From positions 1 to 5,373 of the forward strand of contig DAFR01000112.1 in the NCBI GenBank assembly GCA_002497965.1: 5,373 nt of DNA, given 5' to 3'. The first letter of the stretch is position 1. Every line of letters starts with the position of its first letter. Positions 1 to 5,373 of the stretch are shown here, in pieces. The DNA comes from Methanomicrobiaceae archaeon UBA436. GTDB lineage: Archaea > Halobacteriota > Methanomicrobia > Methanomicrobiales > Methanoculleaceae. The position numbers and the translations under genes are program-made. The notes below the pieces were generated by a model. It was not told the origin of the DNA, did not search any database, and saw nothing but the letters and a program-made list of their open reading frames with translations.

Positions 1-196
1 GGGGGGCTGTTTCCATCCCCCTCCATAGTTCCAGGGGACCGATCCTCTCTCTGCCGTCAACGTGAACACCCTACTGAAATCCTGTTTCTGCCCCGTGCAC
101 GGCTTCATGGGCCAATCTCCAACCACTGCCCGCCCCCCTATAGCGGCCGGGAAGAGTGGCTGATCGACTCCTCGCATAGAAAGACTTTCACCTGGA

Positions 197-223
197 GTGG
201 GGGTGATTCGAGTCTCCCCCCAC
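197..223. repeat. G/C-rich inverted repeat (hairpin) upstream of the ABC operon
   Basis: GTGGGGG at 197-203 is an exact reverse complement of CCCCCAC at 217-223, with a 13-base loop containing TTCGAGT. The loop resembles a tRNA T-loop, but no matching D-arm, anticodon arm or acceptor stem could be built around it. No T-tract follows, so it is not an obvious terminator. It could be a structured leader, a remnant, or chance in a G/C-run-rich stretch. Confidence 0.4.
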
Positions 224-310
224 ATATCCCCATGCCCCGAAATGATGGAAAGTCCATATTCCAGGTTCGCTGATCTTGATTGGCCGCGCGACGTGTAGAT
301 GATTGACAGA

Positions 311-324
311 GAAAACGTTAATAG
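311..324 (+). promoter_or_regulatory. Weak candidate archaeal promoter (BRE/TATA-like) of the ABC operon
   Basis: The purine-rich GAAAAC at 311-316 is followed by the AT-rich GTTAATAG at 317-324. This is the only place close upstream of the first gene that resembles a BRE followed by a TATA box. A start of transcription about 25 bp downstream (near 345) would leave a leader of roughly 35-40 nt before the preferred start codon. The match to a TTTATATA-type box is poor, so this is a position to test rather than a firm call. Confidence 0.25.
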
Positions 325-381
325 ACTGAGGTCGAAGCTTGCCTCAAGACGCCGCAGGAAACGGTCATGGCGGAGTGTGAA

Positions 382-1287
382 ATGATAAGAACAGAGAACC
401 TTACAAAGGTGTATAACGGAAAACCGGCCGTAGACGGCCTGAACCTGGAGGTCGGGGAAGGCGAGATCTTCGGTTTCCTCGGCCCGAACGGTGCCGGGAA
501 GAGCACAACGATCCTGATGCTCACCGGCATGATCGAGCCAACCGCCGGCCGGTGTTTTGTCGACGGGATCGAGGTCGCAAACGACCCGCTCGCCGTGAAG
601 AGGATCATAGGCTACCTCCCCGAAGATGTCGGGTTCTACGGGAACCTGACCGGCGAGCAGAACCTGGACTACTTCGCCCGGTTCTACGACATGAACGCAG
701 CAGACCGGAAGGAACGGATCGCCGAGATCCTCAGACTCGTCCACCTCGACGGCGTCACCCAGAAGGCAGGGGAGTACTCCCGCGGGATGAAACAGCGGCT
801 CGGACTTGCCCAGGCGCTGATCAACGATCCGAAAGTGCTCTTCCTCGACGAACCCACGGCAAACCTCGATCCCGAGGGCGTCAGGGAGTACCGCGACCTC
901 GTCACGCGGCTTGCCGGAGAGGGAAAGACGGTCTTTGTCTCCTCCCACATCCTCTCTGAGGTCCGGGCGGTCTGCCGGACGGTAGGGCTGCTTGCGGCAG
1001 GAAGGCTTGTTGCGCAGGGAACCATCGACGAAGTCGCCCGGACGCTTGCCTCCCCCGGCGGCGAGACGTTCCGGATCGTCGTCGAGACCGCAGAAGACCT
1101 GCCTGACCTCAGCGACCCCGATATCATCGAGTTCGAGCGGGACGGGAACCGCGCGGTCATCCAGGCAAAGAGCGATATCCGGGAGAGGCTTGCCGCGGCC
1201 ATCGCCGAAGAGGGGCTGCATATCCGGGAGATACGGCTCGAAGAACCTAGCATCGAGGACGCCTTCATGGCGCTCTACCGGGGGTGA
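382..1287 (+). CDS. ABC transporter ATP-binding protein (ABC-2 / NatA-CcmA type)
   Basis: This is the ATPase subunit of an ABC-2 type exporter; it binds and hydrolyses ATP at the cytoplasmic face of the permease encoded next. Counting from the preferred start (301 residues), the motifs run in the standard order: Walker A GPNGAGKST at about 34-42, a Q-loop region with LPE (Glu where many families have Gln), a signature in the form YSRGMKQRL at about 132-140, Walker B LFLDEP with the catalytic Glu at about 153-158, D-loop ANLD, and the switch His in SSHILSE. A C-terminal extension of about 95 residues ends in EEPSIEDAFMALYRG, as in NatA/CcmA-like and NosF-like ATPases. I prefer ATG 382 because GGAG lies 6 nt upstream and the protein then begins MIRTENLTKVY, typical of the family. 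ATG 367 in the same frame would add five residues and has AGGA 7 nt upstream. It is the first gene of a three-gene operon, 6 bp from the permease gene. The substrate cannot be predicted from the ATPase. Confidence 0.95.
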   Translation: MIRTENLTKVYNGKPAVDGLNLEVGEGEIFGFLGPNGAGKSTTILMLTGMIEPTAGRCFVDGIEVANDPLAVKRIIGYLPEDVGFYGNLTGEQNLDYFARFYDMNAADRKERIAEILRLVHLDGVTQKAGEYSRGMKQRLGLAQALINDPKVLFLDEPTANLDPEGVREYRDLVTRLAGEGKTVFVSSHILSEVRAVCRTVGLLAAGRLVAQGTIDEVARTLASPGGETFRIVVETAEDLPDLSDPDIIEFERDGNRAVIQAKSDIRERLAAAIAEEGLHIREIRLEEPSIEDAFMALYRG

Positions 1288-1288
1288 T
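1283..1288 (+). promoter_or_regulatory. Ribosome-binding site GGTGAT overlapping the stop of the ATPase gene
   Basis: GGTGAT matches the right-hand part of the archaeal Shine-Dalgarno consensus AGGAGGTGAT and sits 5 nt before ATG 1294. The TGA stop of the ATPase gene (1285-1287) lies inside it, so ribosomes terminating on gene one stand on the initiation signal of gene two. This supports translational coupling and fixes the permease start. Confidence 0.75.
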
Positions 1289-1293
1289 ACAGC

Positions 1294-2394
1294 ATGGCAC
1301 TCGATCGACTGCTCAACGTCGCACGAAAAGAGTTCGCCGACCAGATCACCAGCAGACGGTTCATCATCATCCTGGCGCTCTTCCTGGCGATATCGGCGAT
1401 CGGCATCCACATCGGGATCGAGAACTACAACACCCTCCTCGACTCCTACAACCAGCAGCTCCAGTACATGCAGGACTCTGAAGCGCCATACGCCGGCTGG
1501 ATGCCCGAGAAACCCTCGATCATGCTCGTCTTCAGCGCCATGATGAGTTACATGGTCTCGCTTGGCAGCGTCCTTGCCATCGCAACCGGTTTCGACCTGG
1601 TATCAAGAGAGAAGGAGACCCGATCGCTAAAGACACTCCTCTCACACCCGGTCTACCGCGACGAGATCATCAACGGCAAGGCGCTCGGCGGCATCGCCGC
1701 GCTCGGGTTTGCGATGGTGCTCGCGCTCGCCATATCGTTTGCGATGCTCCTCATATTCTCGATCGTCCCGACGGTTGAGGAGTCTCTCGCCATCCTGGTC
1801 TTTGGAGCCGTCTCGCTTCTATTCCTGCTTGGCTACTTCGCCGTCGCGCTCACGATGTCGACGGTCGCCCCGGAGAGCGGGAGCGCTCTGATCTACACCC
1901 TTGTGATCTTTGTGTTGGTCTCCTCGCTCATCCCCATCCTCGGGATGGCGATCGGGAACGTCTTTGTGGGCGACCCGCCCCAACCGCCGCAGTCAACACC
2001 GATGGTGGTCAGGAGCGACGGCGGGGGTGGATACTTCACCAGCACGTCCTCCCAGAGTGTGGTCCATGTTGGGGCCGATGACCCCGCCTGGCAGCAGTAT
2101 GAAGAGGACAGGAAACGGTATGTCGAACGGCAGGCCCTCGTATACGACATATCATACATACTCTCGCCGCAGATGAACTACGCCGTGGTTTCCATGGCGG
2201 TCACAAACCCGAGGATCGCCGCTGCGATCTCCTCTCCCTACACCTACGACTACACCCAGGCCTCCACCGCGGAGACCCCGGGCCTTGCCGATGCCCTTGC
2301 CCAGGTCTGGAAGAACCTCGCCGCCCTCATAGTCTTCCCATCGGTCTTCTTCGCCGCGGCCTATGTGAAGTTCATGAGGATGGATATACGGTGA
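1294..2394 (+). CDS. ABC-2 type transporter permease (NosY-like, six membrane spans)
   Basis: This is the membrane subunit that pairs with the preceding ATPase. The 366-residue protein starts with a short basic amphipathic segment (ARKEFADQITSRR), as in ABC-2 permeases such as NosY. Hydrophobic spans lie near residues 22-42, 76-100, 136-159, 165-188, 198-222 and 341-358. The cytoplasmic stretch after span 2 contains SREKETRSLKTLLSHPVYRDE, the conserved coupling-helix region of this family (compare EREKGT...LLSQPV in NosY-like proteins). The C-terminus KFMRMDIR is basic, so the topology fits the positive-inside rule with both ends in the cytoplasm. Unusual is a hydrophilic segment of about 115 residues between spans 5 and 6, placed outside the cell. 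It begins with a Pro/Gly-rich linker (GDPPQPPQSTP, then GGGG) and is rich in Tyr and Ser/Thr. The start is fixed by the GGTGAT site 5 nt upstream. The substrate is unknown; export rather than import is inferred from the family. Confidence 0.92.
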   Translation: MALDRLLNVARKEFADQITSRRFIIILALFLAISAIGIHIGIENYNTLLDSYNQQLQYMQDSEAPYAGWMPEKPSIMLVFSAMMSYMVSLGSVLAIATGFDLVSREKETRSLKTLLSHPVYRDEIINGKALGGIAALGFAMVLALAISFAMLLIFSIVPTVEESLAILVFGAVSLLFLLGYFAVALTMSTVAPESGSALIYTLVIFVLVSSLIPILGMAIGNVFVGDPPQPPQSTPMVVRSDGGGGYFTSTSSQSVVHVGADDPAWQQYEEDRKRYVERQALVYDISYILSPQMNYAVVSMAVTNPRIAAAISSPYTYDYTQASTAETPGLADALAQVWKNLAALIVFPSVFFAAAYVKFMRMDIR

Positions 2395-2395
2395 T
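2390..2395 (+). promoter_or_regulatory. Ribosome-binding-like GGTGAT overlapping the permease stop
   Basis: The same six bases found before the permease gene recur here, again with the upstream stop (TGA 2392-2394) inside them. They lie 4 nt before an in-frame TTG at 2400. If they act as the ribosome-binding site, the third gene starts at TTG 2400 rather than at GTG 2391, three codons earlier. The GTG start would instead rely on the weaker, more distant GAGG at 2376-2379. Confidence 0.5.
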
Positions 2396-3809
2396 ACGAT
2401 TGACCATCCGAGAGATCATACCTGTCTTCCTCCTCTCCCTCGCCCTGGTCACGGTTGCGGCGGGCGCAGCCGTCCAGACAGATATCCGGTGCGACTTCCC
2501 CGGCGAGGTGGTCGAGGCCGGTGAGACCGCGGTCTTCGATCTCGAGATCACGAACCGCGGGGATACCGGGACGTGCCTCCTCAACTACTGGACATACCGG
2601 GGGACCGACGACTGGAAGATCCGGTTCGAGGACGGTGACCGCGAGGTCTACCGGATGCTCATCCCCGCCGGCGAGACGAAGACCGTCCGCCTGGTTGTTG
2701 AGACCTCCGGGCGCGCAGCGGTCGGGGAGTACCCCCTCCGGGTAGGTATCGGCGAAGGCACGATCTGGGTCTACGTCAGGATCACAAAGACCCACAGCGG
2801 CGAGACCGGCACCCTGGAGGCGACTGTGGTCGATAAAGATGGAAACGTCGTCAAGGGTGCTGACGTCGGCGTATACGACGGCAATACCAGGGTCGAAGGG
2901 ATGCTCACGACCGCCGAGGGGAAGGTGAGCATCGGCGCACCCATGGGCACCTACACCGTCAGGGTCAGCAAACCCGGCTACCGCTCCTGGGAGAAGGATG
3001 ACGTCGAGATCCGGATCGGCCAGACGGTCGACCTCGGGATAGTCCCGCTCGATAAGGAGAACTACTTTGCCGAGGTCCTGGTGAAGACCCCCTCACGTGT
3101 GGCGACGGTCGGCACAAACCCGCAGTATGAGATAACCGTAAGGAACATCGGGAGGAACGACGATACCTACACCCTTGCCGTCCCCGACCTCCCGGAGCAG
3201 TGGTATGCCCGGTTCACGGAGAGCAGCAGCACCACCGAGGAGGTCCCGGAGATCTACATCCCCGCCGGCGAGGAGAAGACCATCTACCTTGAGATAATCC
3301 CGCCCTACTCGGTGGATGTGGGCGACTACAACTTCACGCTCGTGGCAGGTTCGTCGGCCCGCGAGTACGAGGAGAACCTGAGCCTCCGGCTCCGCGGCTC
3401 CTACGACCTTCGGACCTACACAAAGACCTACCGCCACGAGATCAACCGCGGTGAGACCCTCAACTTCGATATCACGATCACAAACGCAGGTGTTGGCGGC
3501 AGCCTGACAAACATAGGCGTCAACATGAGCGCGCCGGAAGGCTGGCGCGCAAGCGTCGATCCGGCAACGGTCGCGAGCCTTGAGCCTGGAGAACGGGCGA
3601 CGGTGCAGGTTGCCGTGGTCCCGCCGGCGGATATAGTCGCCGGGGAGTACAGGTTCATAGCCCTTGTCAGGAGCGACCAGGACGAGCAGGAGGACGAGTT
3701 CCGGGTCGTGGTGAACGAACGGTCTTACGTTGCCCTGCTGGGTCTGCTGGTGATGGTGGGGGTTGCCGGCGGGCTCTGGTACATCTTCAGGAAGTACGGG
3801 CGGCGGTGA
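2391..3809 (+). CDS. Secreted, membrane-anchored multi-domain protein with NEW3-like modules (COG1470-like)
   Basis: This is a protein of unknown function, probably facing the outside and held by a C-terminal membrane span. From GTG 2391 (472 residues), residues 1-28 form a signal peptide: a hydrophobic core PVFLLSLALVTVAAGAA after a basic start. Residues about 35-132, 226-335 and 340-443 are three related beta-sandwich modules of the NEW3/NPCBM-associated kind. They share internal motifs such as PAGETKTVRL (92-101), PAGEEKTIYL (291-300) and EPGERATVQV (398-407), each followed by a VGEY-type turn. Between the first two, residues about 138-220 form a carboxypeptidase-regulatory-like module (VVDKDGNVVKGADV, GTYTVRVSKPGY). 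Residues 446-466 are a transmembrane helix, then a basic tail RKYGRR. The only two cysteines, 34 and 62, both in module 1, could form a disulfide. Asn-X-Ser/Thr sequons at N314, N329 and N378 could be glycosylated. The gene overlaps the permease by 4 bp (GTGA), so it is probably a partner of the exporter. Its start is uncertain (GTG 2391 or TTG 2400), with little effect on the mature protein. Confidence 0.88.
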   Translation: MIRLTIREIIPVFLLSLALVTVAAGAAVQTDIRCDFPGEVVEAGETAVFDLEITNRGDTGTCLLNYWTYRGTDDWKIRFEDGDREVYRMLIPAGETKTVRLVVETSGRAAVGEYPLRVGIGEGTIWVYVRITKTHSGETGTLEATVVDKDGNVVKGADVGVYDGNTRVEGMLTTAEGKVSIGAPMGTYTVRVSKPGYRSWEKDDVEIRIGQTVDLGIVPLDKENYFAEVLVKTPSRVATVGTNPQYEITVRNIGRNDDTYTLAVPDLPEQWYARFTESSSTTEEVPEIYIPAGEEKTIYLEIIPPYSVDVGDYNFTLVAGSSAREYEENLSLRLRGSYDLRTYTKTYRHEINRGETLNFDITITNAGVGGSLTNIGVNMSAPEGWRASVDPATVASLEPGERATVQVAVVPPADIVAGEYRFIALVRSDQDEQEDEFRVVVNERSYVALLGLLVMVGVAGGLWYIFRKYGRR

Positions 3810-3827
3810 GATCCGTTCGGTCTCACC
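3805..3827. terminator. Inverted repeat spanning both convergent stop codons, candidate bidirectional terminator
   Basis: GGTGAGA at 3805-3811 is an exact reverse complement of TCTCACC at 3821-3827. The 9-base centre can pair further as CC-GTTC-GG with one bulged base. The structure is symmetric about position 3816, and the TGA of the NEW3 gene (3807-3809) and the TGA of the kinase gene (3823-3825 on the minus strand) occupy mirror positions in the two arms. The hairpin could form in both transcripts and mark the 3' ends. Neither side has a following T-tract, which archaeal intrinsic termination normally uses, so the terminator role is inference. Confidence 0.5.
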
Positions 3828-5373
3828 CAAACCGTGCGGCGCCTTTCGGGACCAGGATCTCGAACCGCGCCCCTTTTCCTGGAACCCCGGTCTCCTGGAT
3901 CGTGATCCCCGTGATCGCAAGCACCTCTTTTGCCAGGAAGAGCCCGAGCCCGGTGTGGCTCCCGAAACCGCGATCGAATATCCGCGGTTTGTCCTCGGCG
4001 GGGATGCCGATGCCGTCATCCTCCCAGGTGATCCGTGCACCGCCGTCGTCCGGTGCGGCCGTGACCCGGATCGCGGTCACGGTCCTGCCGTGCCGCATGC
4101 TGTTATCGAGGAGGCTATAAAAGACCGAGGAGAGGAGCGGGTCGGCGTAGATGCGGAGGTCATCGAGATCGGTTGAGACGCTGACCCCCTTCGGCCGGAG
4201 CGTTTTTACCGCCTCCTCGACCGCCGCCCTGACGGAGAACCATTGTGGTGCGCGGACGCCGAGTTCCTGGTAATCCCGGGTGAACCCGATCTGCGACTTG
4301 ATGATCTCCGCGGCAACCTCCATACGGTCGAGAGCACCTGTGACGGCGGGATCGAGCGGCTGTTCGCGCAGGAGGGCAAGATGCCCCAGCACCACCGTGA
4401 CCTGGTTCAAGATGTCGTGGCGGACGATGTTGTTCATCAGGTTGAGTTTCTTGTTGGCCCGCATGAGCGCTGCCTCGGCCTGTTTCCAGGCGTCGATGTC
4501 GTGGATCGCGTAATGAAACGCAACCGGCCGGCCGTCGTTACCGTAGACGGGGACCGCTGAGACCTCTATCCATATGTAGCGGCCGTCTTTCCGCCGAACC
4601 CGGAGCGTGCACTCCCTGGAGGTGCAACCGCCCAGGTCTCCAAGCAGCGCCCCGAGCGTCTCCCGGTCATCCGGGTGGACCCACCGCTCGAAGAAGTCCG
4701 GGTCGCCCAGGATCTCTTCCGGGGTGTAGCCGCTCAGTCTCTCGATTGAGGGGCTGATGTAGTCGATCACCGGCGGTGTCCCGGTCACCCGGATGTAACA
4801 GTCATGCGAACTCTCTATAAGCGTCCTGAACCGCTCCTCATTCTCAAGGAGTTGCTCCTGTGCACGGACCCTGGAGAAGAGGTCGGCAAAGAGGTTGCCG
4901 ACGATCTCAAGCAGCGTTATGTCGTCATCAGACCATCTTCGTTTTCTCCCGGCGGTCTCAAACCCGATGATGCCGAGGGGCTCCGCCGCGCTTGCGATCG
5001 GCACAAGGATGATCGAGGAGATCCCGTAATCCAGCAGGAAGTCGCGTATCTCCGCCTCGTCATCGGGGAGCGCGGCAAGATCCGGGATGCAGATCGTCTG
5101 GCGCGCCCTCACGTTCTCGAGCCCCCAGGTGATCACGTCCTCCGGGAGGTTAAAAAGGACGTCGATCTGCGGTTCGACCCCTTCGGCGCACCACTCGTTG
5201 GTGTTCTCGGCATGGGTGAGGTCCGCCGCGAACCGGAGGATGTAACTCCGGTCGACGCCGAGGAACGACCCGAGCAACTCCAGCGTCTCCTGGAGGGCGT
5301 CATCGAGGTCAGAGGGGTCGAGGCCGATGAACCGGGTGGAGATCGACCTCACCAGTTGCTCGAGGGCGATACG
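3823..5373 (-). CDS. GAF-PAS sensor histidine kinase, 5' end outside the window
   Basis: This is a cytoplasmic sensor kinase that would autophosphorylate on His in response to a signal read by its GAF and PAS domains. The frame stays open to the window edge, so the N-terminus is missing. The GTG at 5352 is unlikely to be the start, because the seven codons before it (RIALEQL) continue the helix leading into the GAF domain. Numbering from that GTG: GAF at about 12-160, a coiled linker, PAS/PAC at about 172-290 (NEERFRTLIESS; RRKDGRYIWIEVSAVPVY), dimerisation and phosphoacceptor region with H312 in RHDILNQ, then an ATPase domain. The latter has an N-box with N417 (LLDNSMRHG), a G1 box (DDGIGI, 445-450), an F-box (IFDRGFG) and a G2 box (TGLGLFLAKEV). 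All catalytic motifs are intact. I see no membrane span and no receiver domain. The partner response regulator is not in the window. The gene converges on the ABC operon with 13 bp between stops. The ligand is unknown. Confidence 0.93.
   Translation of the reverse strand, partial: RIALEQLVRSISTRFIGLDPSDLDDALQETLELLGSFLGVDRSYILRFAADLTHAENTNEWCAEGVEPQIDVLFNLPEDVITWGLENVRARQTICIPDLAALPDDEAEIRDFLLDYGISSIILVPIASAAEPLGIIGFETAGRKRRWSDDDITLLEIVGNLFADLFSRVRAQEQLLENEERFRTLIESSHDCYIRVTGTPPVIDYISPSIERLSGYTPEEILGDPDFFERWVHPDDRETLGALLGDLGGCTSRECTLRVRRKDGRYIWIEVSAVPVYGNDGRPVAFHYAIHDIDAWKQAEAALMRANKKLNLMNNIVRHDILNQVTVVLGHLALLREQPLDPAVTGALDRMEVAAEIIKSQIGFTRDYQELGVRAPQWFSVRAAVEEAVKTLRPKGVSVSTDLDDLRIYADPLLSSVFYSLLDNSMRHGRTVTAIRVTAAPDDGGARITWEDDGIGIPAEDKPRIFDRGFGSHTGLGLFLAKEVLAITGITIQETGVPGKGARFEILVPKGAARFG

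Larger units (their letters stand above)
1..366. other. Noncoding upstream region, no gene recognised
   Basis: No open reading frame of convincing length or composition occurs here on either strand. The only ATG-started plus-strand frame I followed (from 107) is 18 codons long and has no ribosome-binding site. The stretch is marked by runs of G or C (1-6, 17-21, 133-138, 199-203, 216-221) and by several short dyads: CCCCT at 18-22 with AGGGG at 33-37, ATGGA at 245-249 with TCCAT at 253-257, and a longer one at 197-223. It probably contains the end region of whatever lies to the left and the promoter and leader of the ABC operon. I see no tRNA, CRISPR repeat or insertion-sequence end that I can defend. 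Confidence 0.6.

Noticed and set aside
1..37. G-run/C-run hairpins at the window start as a terminator of an upstream gene
   Set aside because: The arms are only 5 bp of simple G/C runs, no T-tract follows, and no upstream gene is visible to be terminated.
197..223. Possible tRNA 3' part (TTCGAGT loop within a G/C stem)
   Set aside because: The loop is T-loop-like, but pairing directly around it is broken (A206 opposite C214), and no cloverleaf with D-arm, anticodon arm and acceptor stem could be built from the flanking bases.
622..627. Glu in place of the Q-loop Gln in the ATPase, as a possible inactivating change
   Set aside because: The GYLPE form is common among NatA/CcmA-like ATPases, and every other catalytic motif is intact, so I do not regard it as a defect.
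684..1268. Minus-strand open frame opposite the ABC ATPase
   Set aside because: It is Ser/Arg-rich without domains and wholly opposite a gene with intact Walker and signature motifs, so it is a codon-bias shadow.
3093..4040. Long minus-strand open frame (315 codons) antisense to the NEW3 gene
   Set aside because: It lies opposite a clear gene and runs into the kinase gene in another frame. Its product has low-complexity Arg/Pro/Ser-rich composition and no recognisable domain, as expected for a shadow in high-GC DNA.
5350..5352. GTG at 5352 as the true start of the kinase
   Set aside because: The frame stays open to the window edge, and the preceding residues read as part of the same helical lead-in to the GAF domain, so the start most likely lies beyond the window.

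Overview
The window looks like chromosomal DNA of a methanogenic archaeon, most likely of the Methanomicrobiales (Methanoculleus-like). This is inferred from four things: high-GC coding sequence, ribosome-binding sites of the archaeal GGTGAT type, a NEW3-module (COG1470-like) surface protein beside an ABC-2 exporter, and a cytoplasmic GAF-PAS histidine kinase whose H-box reads RHDILNQ, a form I associate with methanogen kinases. No 16S rRNA or methanogenesis gene is present to confirm it.

Layout: positions 1 to about 381 hold no convincing gene. They contain G/C homopolymer runs, a few short hairpins and a weak promoter candidate. A tightly packed plus-strand operon of three genes follows: an ABC ATPase (382-1287), its six-span ABC-2 permease (1294-2394), and a secreted, C-terminally membrane-anchored protein built from three NEW3-like beta-sandwich modules and one carboxypeptidase-regulatory-like module (2391-3809). 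The first two genes are 6 bp apart and the next two overlap by 4 bp. At both junctions the upstream stop codon lies inside a GGTGAT ribosome-binding site for the next gene.

On the minus strand, converging on the operon with only 13 bp between stop codons, is a histidine kinase (3823 to the window edge). Its 5' end lies outside the window. A perfect 7-bp-arm inverted repeat (3805-3827) covers both stop codons at mirror-image positions.

How the genes may work together: the ATPase and permease form an exporter, NosFY-like in architecture. The third protein, exposed outside the membrane and made in strict coupling with the permease, may be an extracytoplasmic partner or scaffold for it; the substrate cannot be read from the sequence. 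The kinase is complete in its catalytic motifs, but nothing in the window links it to the transporter except its position. The most interesting item is the exporter plus NEW3-protein unit, whose function is to my knowledge not established.
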